A stretch of 64,000 nt of DNA from contig JADCRB010000016.1 in the NCBI GenBank assembly GCA_021464245.1, positions 17,136,143-17,200,142 of the forward strand, given 5' to 3'. Shown in pieces: positions 1-9,693 of this stretch. Both the position numbers and the translations under genes were made by a program. How positions within the stretch are numbered: position 1 is the stretch's first letter; each line of letters begins with the position of its first letter. Under the pieces are notes generated by a model, which worked only from the letters and a program-made list of their open reading frames with translations, had not been told where the DNA came from and did no database searches. This DNA comes from Carallia brachiata (taxonomy: Eukaryota; Streptophyta; Magnoliopsida; Malpighiales; Rhizophoraceae).

Positions 1-360
1 GAGAGAGAATGGTAGAGATAGAAAAGGGAGAGAGAGGGTAGAGAGAGAATGAGTAGAGAGAGAAAGAGTAGTGAGAGAAAAAATATAGAGGGATAGAGAG
101 AGGATGAGTAAAGAGAGATATAGTAAAGAGGGTGGATAGAGAAATAAAATGTTGTGAGAGAAAATATAGAACAAAAAAGTGAAAAACAAAATCGGAAAAC
201 TAGTTTTTATTATTTTCCCAATTTATTTTTTTCTTTGAAAAACACTTTTAAATTTTTAACGAAAAATAGAAAACAAAATCGATATTAAACATATTTTCTA
301 TTTTTTTTATGAAAAATAAACAGAAAATAAAAAATAAAATTCATTCCAAACGGACCTTAT
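1..360. repeat. GA-rich low-complexity DNA, possible transposon end
   Basis: Positions 1-175 are built from GAGAGA and TAGAGAGA words, followed by AT-rich sequence ending in 'ttccaaacggacct' near 345-358. That ending and the GA-rich body resemble the elements at 13611-13978 and 24312-24686, so this may be the right part of a related element cut by the window edge. No coding signal is seen. Confidence 0.35.
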
Positions 361-1982
361 TTTTTTATGTTATAAAAGGAACAAAAAGACAAGTTGGACC
401 GGAGAGTTTAGGTACATGGAGTTATGCACTGCGGGCCCATGATGGCAATTGATAGGTTTATTAAGCATATATAGCATTCTATATTAACAAGGTCAAGACA
501 ACATTCAAAATCAGGCGAAGCGTACATGAAAAAAATACATGAAAACAGCATCAAAATCTTACGGGAGTTGGCACTCACTATCATTTGCTTTGGCTCATTA
601 TTCCTACCATGCCTATATATCTGTGATAAAGATTTTAATTTTTTTTATTGGTACATCGGGGTTAATATTGTAATATTTGATGAAGAGGAATACAATTCTA
701 CATTTTTTAGTTTATTCCAACTGAGCCCTCTACTTTTATTTGGGTCCTCAAACTTTTAAAATATCCTAATTAAGTCAAAATTTCCAACATCATTAACTTA
801 ATACCCTTAATTCCGAGCCAAAATTAGCCTTGAGATTTTTATTAAAAATAATACAGATTTAGCCCTCTAAGTTTTCAATTCTTGTTAATAAAGTCTTTGG
901 TGCTTATATTCATCTTTGCTCATTTAACTTTTTACCAAGTACCAACTATCAATTCTGTTCAAACTGTTAACTCCATCAAAAATCATCAATTCAGTTCAAA
1001 CTGCTAACTCCATCAAAAATCATCTTATCGGGGTAGCAAAAAACAAAAAAGCATAAAACAAGTCCACTTAGCAATTTTGAGATCAGTAAGTGATGAACTA
1101 CATGAATTTGTATTGTATAATGGATGTCACCTCATCTCTTTTGTTGTGGCCACTAAAAGCTAGCCGGACGAGCAAATAGGAGAAGAAGGAGCCCTGTGAG
1201 ACTGAGAGCCAAAGTTAAAAGTAGAGTTTGGGTAAGGTGGTTTCATCTCCAATCCTCTGATGTTCAAAAGCAAAAGAAACTGTATAAAGATCCTCAGAAA
1301 AACTTTACCGCCATGGATATATAAAAATATAATAAATATATAGTAATTTAAACTATTAAATCGTAAAAAATATATTAAATTTAATAAAAAAAATAAATTA
1401 ATTATTAAATATTATTAAATTAATTATATATATCTTTCATATTTCAACAAATATTTCTGTAATTTTACGTAAAAATCTTTTAATGGACCCATCATGGAAA
1501 AAGAGGGATTAAGGACGACGTCATCTCTTGCTACCCCCTTTTCCTTTCTGTGGAGGATTTCATGGCATGTTAGAATGAACGGTTACGGAAATATCAATAT
1601 TTATTAAGAGATGGTGGCCGCATGTGGACAACCTTGTTAGTGTATGGTTCACATGAGCGCAGGAAAAAAAAAAAGGTCATGCATCTTGTTTTATTAATTT
1701 GGAGATCAGCATCTTAATCTGGCCTAAGTGATTAACTTAATGCTGATGATGCTTCCTCCTTCAAGTGATATAATTAAGGACATTGCTGTCATTTTAAGGA
1801 CATTGCTGTCATTTCAATAATGATTATTTTGATGTCAAACTAAGAAAAAGGCTTTACTTGCGTTGTGATATTTTAATTGGTTGGTTACACATAGTGGGGT
1901 GCTAAGTGACACTGACATGCAATTACAAAACGATCTCGATTCTTGATCATAATTTCTTTTTTCTTGTTTAAAAAAGGGGAAA
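361..1982. other. Intergenic, no gene seen
   Basis: AT-rich sequence. The 77-codon open frame at 526-759 has no recognisable protein character. A short direct repeat ('tcaattctgttcaaactg' near 948 and 'tcaattcagttcaaactg' near 988) and a second one ('aaggacattgctgtcattt' near 1778 and 1798) are visible. I see no promoter or RNA gene that can be supported. Confidence 0.5.
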
Positions 1983-3270
1983 AAATATGTGGAGGACTGT
2001 CGTCCTGCGGGCTGCCGACCGAGAGAGCCCACTTGTAAGACTGTCTGGACTCGTTGATTGGGTAGCTCAGATGATACAATGAACTTGAAAAAAAAAAAAA
2101 AATTCATTAACGTGGTTGATTAGGACACTTAATTTTAAGTGAGAGATTGTAAATTTGAATAGATTCTAGAACTAAGTTTTATTAGTGTGATTAAATTTAA
2201 GTTTTTTTCTTGAAAATTATACTGTAATTATTTAAATTATTGACATTATTAAAAAGGAACTTAATATTTTTCAATAGGGCCATTGATGTACTACCTTTGT
2301 TCTCATATTTTTTTTTAAAATAATAAAATAAAAATAAAAAATAAAAGAAAAATAAGAATGTAAATGAGACAACTGTTTGCTTAAAAAAAAAATCTGAAAC
2401 ACGTTATAACTCTTTACCTTCATCCATCTTCTACTTTTCGTCATCCTTTTCACCTTTTTCAGAAGTTAGGCATCGACATTTAAGAGAAAACAAGTGCTTC
2501 TACAATATTAAAATAATTTTACATAACAATTGTACAATTAACCAAGTCCAAATTCTATATTGGGAGAGATCGTAAATATAAAAGAAAAAAAAGTGGACTA
2601 ATATTCCTTTTTGGTTGTTTCAAAAAATATATCTTTGCTGGACGTGCTTCAAACATGGACAAAAAGAAAAAGTGTCTTTGGTGGATCGCGAACTAAGGGC
2701 TTTGTTTGACTTAGTCTAAATACCAAAGAACATAAATCCATCTCAAAGCGCACGTCAGAATTGAACAGCGAAAGTTTGACCACGCTTAGCCGAAAAAAAA
2801 AAGGTATGACCATGCGCTATCAAAATATGGCACCGGGCGGCGGACCGGCGGTTCGACCCCGCTAGTGTTGATGTTGGCCGCCAATGGTTAGCAATTTTCC
2901 AAACGGAAAAAGTTCTTGGCACGAATGATTTTGCCATACAAATTAATCAATCATATTATAATCAGAAAGATTTTTTTTGACAATCGTGATAATAAAATAT
3001 GTAACAAAAATATAATTATTTTTTTATTTTATATTTTATGATAACGGTTGCAAAAAATTCTTCTTTCCATTTTATGCTTGAAGGAATTCCTCTCTGTTTA
3101 GAGTAATAATCCTTTTTCATCCTTTTTTATCGCTGCTTCTTTGTTTTTTTGATCTAACCATCCTAAACAAAGCAGTGGCAGATGAAATGAAACGACAAGT
3201 TTCCTATACCAAAAGATGGCCAACGCGTCGTTATTTAGTCCAGTTATGCATGTGCGCGTGCCGCGCGGGC
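1983..3270. repeat. Segmental direct duplication, copy A
   Basis: This segment is repeated in the same orientation at about 5556-7075. Matching landmarks include 'aatatgtgga' followed by a 'tgccgaccga' block (1983 and 5556), 'atggacaaaaagaaaaag' (near 2655 and 6201), a 'gttcgacc...gttggccg' block (near 2850 and 6330), and 'gtcgttatttagt' (near 3227 and 6551). Copy A carries extra sequence at about 2105-2365 and lacks the SINE and the MULE-like element found in copy B, so it acts as an empty-site reference. No gene is seen inside it. Confidence 0.75.
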
Positions 3271-3714
3271 GAATCAAAGATAAAGCTCGCCGTAAGAGTC
3301 TTGACCCATTATTGTCTGCTCATGAGGCTTGGAGCCCATTACTCGGCCCACCCAACTTAAAAATTGGAAAAAGTTAGCCGAGCTCTTCTTTCTCTCAAAT
3401 TTTGAACTCACCCTACCCAAATAACTTGTTATTTTACAACCGAACCGACCCAACTCACTTTGAACCGCCCAAGTGTCAACGTGTAGTCTTTGTCAATGCT
3501 TCTTACCTAACCTCGGCCCAAATTTCCTACGTGGGCTTAACTGAGAAAATTCGACCATCAATTCTTAATAGAAAATCCAGATCTTATTTATTTTGGTCCA
3601 CTGAAAGGCAGTATCCATACAAGGGAGATAAGGATGAAATAGGTAGGAGTCGAACTCTTAACTCTTCTGTTGGCACAAAATCCATGGACACGTTATATAT
3701 AGCTTATAGAGCCC
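3271..3714. other. Intergenic with an unrecognised 105-codon open frame
   Basis: The open frame at 3402-3719 (plus) encodes 105 residues with no motif, signal peptide or family resemblance that I recognise, and it overlaps the edge of a duplicated arm. I treat it as probably non-coding. Nothing else is seen here. Confidence 0.4.
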
Positions 3715-3831
3715 ATTGACACATTATGTATAGGTTACAGACTTAGCGTGTATATGCATTTATTTATTTATTTTATGTGCATATATAAATAAGCTACTAT
3801 ATGCACTTGGGCCCTCAGCTTCATGGCCAAA

Positions 3832-5050
3832 CTATGATTTGTTTGGTATGATATGGAAAGGAGGCCTTTGAAGTGCTGGTCGTGGAACAGGCCCTTCATA
3901 ATCGGCTCTGGTGTTAGCCCTTAGAAGCCTTTCATGGATTACACTCATTTCATTGTTCTCTAACGGCTTGCTTGATAGTTCCTGGAAGTCAGAATCAAGA
4001 AATGGTGATTTATAATAGAAAGTTATTATATGTAAGAGACAAGCAAGCATTTATATTTGGAAACTAATCATAATGCAACAATTAGTTGACATGCCAGCTG
4101 CGTATATGATCAAATTTGTTAGTTTTGGTTATAAATCTTTTAACCCAATGATCATAACACAACAACAACGAGGGTGATGAAGAAATTTAGAAAACCAAGA
4201 ACATTTTTTGAGTACTTTTATCATGCCATTAAGGAAACAATTGCCTCGTCCACTTCATTATCAGGTAACCCATTCACCAACTTGGATGGCCGACCTGCAA
4301 AGGCAGTTTAAGCAAAAAGTGAACTCCTCTCATAACAAAGAACGCAAATAGTATAGCAAATTTATAATATTTTGGTCAGAAATAGGCTAAGATGAGTGAA
4401 AATAAAGTTGATCTCGAACATGGAATTGACTTTATTGTGATGATAAACCATACCAAGGCTTTTGGAACATGGGCGGATCCAGAAACTTTTTCCAACTGGG
4501 GCAGAATATAGTAATATATCAGTTTAATATTGATAAGAATGAAATTTATAAAAATGTTCATAAAATTTTAACTAAAAAATTGATCTTTTTTTTTTTCTAA
4601 TTTTTCATATTAGTGGCGTCAAATGTAAATTTCTAGTGAAAACAATTAAATAATTTCTTATAATATCTGATCTTATATTTATATTTTAGTGATGGCAATT
4701 ATACACATGGATCCGTGCTTGTTTTGGAAAACATAACAAAGATGATAGGAACTTTATTTGTGGACGAAATTAGTTACTTACCAAAGCATAGCACAGATGA
4801 ATAGATCTAATATTGGTGACCACAATTTCCATCCATATATATGCAGGAAATGCAATATAATGTAGTTTCAGCCCATGCCGCTGCTTATAATTTACAGGCA
4901 TGCATTTGCAAAATTTGCTGATAATGGGATATGCATGCACCAATGGTTGCACGGGAGATCAAAGAAAGACCCACCAGAAAAAGTTGATAGAAATGATGTA
5001 GAAATTAGGAGGTAGAGTAGAGTGATCTTCTTGAGAAGCAAGAGAACCAT
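3832..5050 (-). CDS. CIF: CIF-family tyrosine-sulfated peptide precursor, copy 1
   Basis: Three exons on the minus strand, 4975-5050, 4245-4294 and 3832-3981, give a 91-residue secreted precursor. Residues 1-25 (MVLLLLKKITLL...) form a signal peptide. The C-terminus carries DYEGPVPRPAL followed by QRPPFHIIPN and two further residues, KS. Aspartate-tyrosine at the start and a PPF-x-x-IPN end are the hallmark of CASPARIAN STRIP INTEGRITY FACTOR peptides, which are tyrosine-sulfated and bind the GSO1/SGN3 and GSO2 receptor kinases to control diffusion-barrier sealing. Intron 1 has GT-AG borders. Intron 2 has a GC donor (GAG|GCAATT) where copy 2 has GT; without splicing there, translation stops before the peptide. 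The DYE start, the HII substitution and the KS tail differ from copy 2. The frame is intact, so I judge it functional, but no expression can be inferred. Confidence 0.88.
4468..4721. mobile_element. hAT-type MITE in intron 1 of CIF copy 1
   Basis: A 254-bp insertion bounded by imperfect terminal inverted repeats, CATGGGCGGATCC at the left and GGATCCGTGCTTG at the right. It is flanked by the perfect 8-bp direct repeat TTTTGGAA at 4460-4467 and 4722-4729. An 8-bp target duplication and CA-starting termini fit the hAT superfamily. The paralogous intron near 16830-16860 keeps a single uninterrupted version of the site, so the insertion came after the CIF duplication. It has no coding capacity. 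Confidence 0.85.
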
Positions 5051-5115
5051 TTGGAGCATCTTTGATTCTTTCTAAGCTCTTTTTGCTGTTTGAAGAGAAC
5101 AAGCCTAAATGAATT

Positions 5116-5126
5116 CTATATATAAT
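5116..5126 (-). promoter_or_regulatory. TATA box of CIF copy 1
   Basis: On the minus strand this reads ATTATATATAG, 66-76 bp upstream of the start codon, a consensus-like TATA box. The paralogous position in copy 2 reads ATTATAGATAG. Confidence 0.6.
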
Positions 5127-5734
5127 GCAAGCAAGCTAAAAGTTACTCAGAATGACATTCTTGGAGATCAAACAAATATTTTTTTCTTTATTAGCGAAAG
5201 GAAGACTAGAGCTTTCCGGTTTTAAATTCAAATAGAAAAAGGCCAACGAGACCATTTTTTCTTTGTTGGGGCATGACTTTTTTGGCTTAAAAAAAAAAAA
5301 AAGATAACAGTATTGAGCTGGACCTCCTGTGGAAATTATCAAAATGTCCCCAATTCTAGACGCACATCAAGAGCCAATTAATTAAAGGAAGAAAGACAAG
5401 AAAGAAGCATAAATTGTAGTAGTTTTTATATAATCCAAATATTTTTTGGATAGATAAGTACCTTCTGAAAAATCACAAGGCCTGTCTTTGACATTTTAGT
5501 GGATGTCACCGATTTGGGCAATTCCGGAATTCAGAGCTAGTTTCATTAATAAAAAATATGTGGACTTTGTGACTCTGTGGGTTGCCGACCGAAGAAGGCC
5601 TGTTGTGATAGTGTTTGGGCTCATTGACTTGATAGCTTACAGCCTTACGTGATACAACGAAGTTGCAAAAAAATATTGCAGGACAACTAAAACACGTTTT
5701 GAGTTTTTACCCTTCATCAATGTTAAACTTTTTA

Positions 5735-5859
5735 GAGGTTGAAAATTTATTCAACTGATTGACGAGATATTTTTCAATTAATAGGTTGAAGTTTAAACTT
5801 TAAACTTTATTTTTTTTTTTCTAAATGTCCAATAGGACTTCTTATACACAAGGAAAAAA
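5735..5859 (+). mobile_element. Short SINE copy
   Basis: This ~125-bp sequence shares its start (GAGGTTGA...TTTATTCAACTGATTGA), middle and end ('aatgtccaataggactt', then an A-rich tail) with the better preserved SINE at 43550-43681. Diverged direct repeats, 'aatgtt...cttttta' before and 'aatgttctattttt' after, look like an old target duplication. The corresponding position in duplication copy A, near 2427, is uninterrupted. Confidence 0.7.
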
Positions 5860-6572
5860 AATGTTCTATTTTTCGTCACCTTTTTTTTTCACTTTTTCGA
5901 GAAGTTAGGCATTGAATTTAGGAGAAGCCCGTAAATAAAATATGGACTGATATCTTGTTTTTTTTCCCCATGAAGTTCATGCAATTGATTATAATTAAAT
6001 TTATCATCGAACCTTTGATGTAGTTTTTTTTTTATTAATTGACTTCGACTTTACAATCATAATATCATTGAGTTAGAGTTCATTAATAATCTTATGCCTG
6101 TGGTTCCATGGGTGAAATAATATCTCTCTAACAAAGCATGTTTTTTTTTTTTTCTGTGGTACCAAGAAAATATTTTGTTATTGTTGTATAAAGTTATCAT
6201 ATGGACAAAAAGAAAAAGTTCTATTTACTTGCTAATTAAGTGCTTTGTTTGACTTGGTCAAACACGAAATCTCATAAGCTCTTCCATAGTATGGCCACGC
6301 GCTATAAATATGTAGCATTGGACGGAGGTTCGACCTGCCGCCGATGTTGAGGTTGGCCGACAATCATTAGCAATTTGCAAAATCTTGTGATGTAGGACAG
6401 GCCTCCAGATTTAGAGCTTGTTTGATTAAGTGTTGCTAAGACGGACTCTACTAAATAATTTTTTGGTGGATAAAAGGAAGAAATAGACGAAAACCATTCG
6501 TAGAGGTAGCCTACACTAAAAAGTGTCTCATACCGAAAGATGGCCGACAGGTCGTTATTTAGTGCAGCTATG

Positions 6573-7031
6573 GGAATATATAAGTTTTTAATTCTAAATC
6601 TTTATATATGTTTATATAAGTTTTAAATTTTTTTAATATTTCATTTGAATTTTATACTTTTTAATTTATTATCAAATCAGTCATTTCAATTACGAAAATA
6701 ATCAATCTATTAATAAATAAGTTTAAATTAATAAAAATTATTAAAAAAGGTCAAATAAATGAATTGAATATTTTTTAATCAATAAATATACGAATTAAAT
6801 ATATAAAATATATATTTTTTGATAAAAAAATTCAATTAGTATATTTAACATTTTTTTAAATAAATTTTGTAAGGTTAAACTTATTGTTTAATAGATTAAT
6901 TACTTTTTGTCAACAAATAGACTAACTTGGTATAAAATTAAAAAATTTATAATTCAAATAAAATTTTAAAAAATTTATGATTTATATGTAAAAAATTATA
7001 AAAATTTAAAATTTATAAAATGAATATCCCC
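6573..7031. mobile_element. MULE-type foldback MITE with 9-bp target duplication
   Basis: A 459-bp AT-rich insertion flanked by the perfect 9-bp direct repeat GCAGCTATG (6564-6572 and 7032-7040). The termini are inverted, GGAATATATAAG at the left and, read inward from the right, GGGGATATTCATTT. Much of the element folds on itself: 'attattaatctattaataaataagttta' type sequence on the left pairs with its near complement on the right. The length of the target duplication fits Mutator-like elements. Duplication copy A preserves the empty site near 3240. No transposase is encoded. Confidence 0.85.
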
Positions 7032-7075
7032 GCAGCTATGTGTGTGTGCCTGCCACGGGCGCTTGTGGCGTGTGG

Positions 7076-8013
7076 TTGGGGTGTGAAATTTCAACCCGAC
7101 CTCTTGATTCCGGAATCAACCCGAGTATGTGCGTATATTCTTTGGGCTGTTAAAGACCTTACGAACGGCAAGACTTCTAGTGAATCCAATGGGTTGTAAC
7201 ATTTTAAGTGCATGTAAATAGTCAGGCCAGTGGGAGTCCATAAATGGTTGGATTAATTAGTAAAGAGTAATAGTATATATTACGAGAATTATATTATGAA
7301 ATATCTTTAAATTTATATTATAAAAAGGATTATTAACTGTTTTAACACCATTAACTAAAAAAATTATAATAATTTTTTTTATAATTATAAAATTTATAAT
7401 ATTTTATGATATAATTTTTATAATATATACTGTTACTCGCCAGTAAAGTCCGTCTTAAAGTTAGGCTCTTTTGAAGCAGCAAGTTTTTTTTGGCAAGAGT
7501 TTACGTTTCAGAAAAAACGGGCCCAAAACTGCAAAACTGAAATGGCCTGATACTGGTATCAACCAAGAAAAAAAAAAGCGGCTCTGGTCAACGCAATTAT
7601 GTTAAGTTGGCTGTCACGTGCAAGCCACGTTGCTCTAGATTACGGAAAACATAACACAACTCACTGAGGATAAATTTTAACGGAGTGAACTAACGTCGTG
7701 GGTTTCTTCATTATTAAAAAAGGTCGAGAATATAGATTAAAAAAAAAAAAAGTTAAAACGTGGTGGAAGGTATCTTAATTTTTATCACCGTAGCAGGCAA
7801 AACGGCTGATGGGTGTTTTAATTACTGGTTTCAGTGGCTAGAAGAATTTGCTGAAAAATTTTTATAATGTAACTATATAAATTTTTGTTATAACTGCTAT
7901 TAATTATAAATATAATAAAAAATTATTATTATTTTATTATATAATAAATCTTTTTATTTATAAAACATTTTCAACTAATTATATTTTAAAATTTTTTTCA
8001 ATCATTTTTATTC
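7076..8013. other. Intergenic, no gene seen
   Basis: AT-rich sequence with several short imperfect inverted repeats, for example 'attataaaa...attttataat' words around 7280-7430. No coding or RNA gene is supported. Confidence 0.5.
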
Positions 8014-8506
8014 GAGATATGTATATTTCAAATCTTAAACTTTTATATTTTTTTATTTGAATCTTAAACCTTTTTAAAATTTTATTTAAATTTTAAACTT
8101 TTTAATTTTCTATCAAATCAGCCGATCTATTGATGAAAAGTGATTAATCTATTAAAAAATGATGTTGAACTTACAAAAAATTATTTAAAAAAAACTTAGA
8201 TACATAAATTAAATTCTTTTAATTAAAACATATGCATATCATCTATTTAATTCATAAATTTATTGATTAAAAAATATTTAATATTCATATTTTATTGATA
8301 AAAAAATATTTAATTCATTTATTTGATATTTTTTAATAATTTGAATCAGGTTAAACTCATTTATTAACGAATTGATAACTTTTCGTAAATAAAAAGTCTG
8401 ATTTAATAAAAAATTAAAAATTTTAAAATTGAAAAAAAAATTTAAAAAAATTTAAAATTTAAATATAAATAAATATAAAAATTTAAGATTTAAAATATAA
8501 ATAACC
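8014..8506. mobile_element. Sister copy of the MULE-type foldback MITE
   Basis: A 493-bp element related to 6573-7031; both contain 'ctttttaattt...tatcaaatcag' and 'atcaatctatta' type blocks in the same order and fold back on themselves. Termini are GAGATATGTATATTTC at the left and, read inward from the right, GGTTATTTATATTTTAAATC. Flanking 9-bp repeats TTTTTATTC (8005-8013) and TTTTTGTTC (8507-8515) differ at one position, suggesting an older insertion. Confidence 0.7.
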
Positions 8507-9693
8507 TTTTTGTTCCGCACATAAACTTTTTTCCCGTTAATTACCGACAAAGAATCGCCTTATAGGCGCTAACCATCTTGGATTCCTCGAAAACTACATC
8601 GTCACACGAAACTTCCTTCACATGGTTAGCTACCTTGTTTTTTTTTTTTTTTTAATAATTAAAATAAAAACATTGCACCCATACTTAAGTAAAGATATTC
8701 AAAACGGCAAAACCTTAAATTAAATTAAATCTCACTACCTTATGTCAAAAAAAAAAAATAATAATAACAAGAAAAATCTCACCACCTCAGCTGCACCCAC
8801 TCGTCTTGTCCTGATTTAAAGTTTGGAAAAATATTGATAGCTATATTACAGTATCATATATTTTAGTCATATATAACAATATTTATAATTTTTATAATAA
8901 AAATTTATAATTTATTTTTTTATTATAAAAAATATATACATTGTTATAAAAAAAATTATACATTATTATAAAATAACTTAACGTATGACAAAAATATATA
9001 ATTACACCGCGTTACTGCCTAATGGAGCCCCTAAAGTTTCTTCAACAACGTTCAAAAAAAAAAAAAAAAAAGGGTTTTCTTGCTTTCTTCAGCAACAATA
9101 ACAATATTAACGACATCTCCTCCTCTTCCCTCAAAAAAAAAAAAAAAAAAGAAAAAAAAAGAAAAACGACATCTCCTCCTCTCATTAAACTTTTTAGCTG
9201 GTGATTCAGGGGTCTTACTGCCTCTTCGCTTCTCTGCAATCAGTAAGTCTCTCTCTCTCTCTCTCTCCTTTCACTCTGTCTCTGATCTCCCATCTTAAAA
9301 CTTAATCCTCCGAACTGCTGTTTCATGTGATAGTTATTTTGTTCATTTGTGGTCTTGGGTAAATTTGGTTAAGATCCAGATTTGTTATCCCATTTATTTC
9401 TTCTTTTCAAAAGCCATTCTCTTTCGATTAAGATTGAATCTGATGTCCGTCCTCTTCTCTGATTCCGTTGTGGAAGAGCTGCTACACCTCCAATTTACGA
9501 GAAGTTTTTTTTTTTTGATTTGGCATGTCCTTGGCACTTAAATCTTGATATATAATTTCTCTGGTTGATTTCCTCCTCTGGATTTTATTTTATTTTATTT
9601 TTTTGATTGGCTGCTTAAAGAGGTTGATTAGTTTTTTTTTTTTTTTAATATTTAAGTTTAAAAGACTGTCATCTTGAACCAAAACTGAAGCCA
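8507..9693 (+). other. Upstream region and 5' leader of the DnaJ gene
   Basis: AT-rich upstream sequence, then homopurine A/G tracts at 9053-9170, a CT microsatellite at about 9248-9267, and T-rich sequence up to the start codon at 9694. CT-rich stretches of this kind are common in plant 5' leaders. The short open frames in both strands here are low-complexity and I do not call them genes. Confidence 0.45.

Larger units (their letters stand above)
3715..5535 (-). repeat. Left arm of an inverted duplication carrying a CIF gene
   Basis: The reverse complement of this segment aligns with 15825-17700. Homology starts about 480 bp upstream of the CIF start codon at a shared 'attccggaatt', runs through all three exons and both introns, and continues past the stop to a shared 'gcatatac...ctaagt...tctgtaa' stretch. 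This arm carries a 254-bp hAT-type insertion in intron 1 that the other arm lacks, and it lacks the ~170-bp promoter insertion present in the other arm. Confidence 0.85.
5556..7075. repeat. Segmental direct duplication, copy B
   Basis: Second copy of the segment at 1983-3270, on the other side of the CIF gene. Relative to copy A it holds a SINE (5735-5859) and a MULE-like element (6573-7031). Past the latter, homology resumes with a 'gtgtgtgtgcctgcc' block that matches copy A near 3249. No gene is seen. Confidence 0.75.

Noticed and set aside
3402..3719. 105-codon plus-strand frame
   Set aside because: No recognisable protein features and it overlaps the edge of a duplicated non-coding arm.
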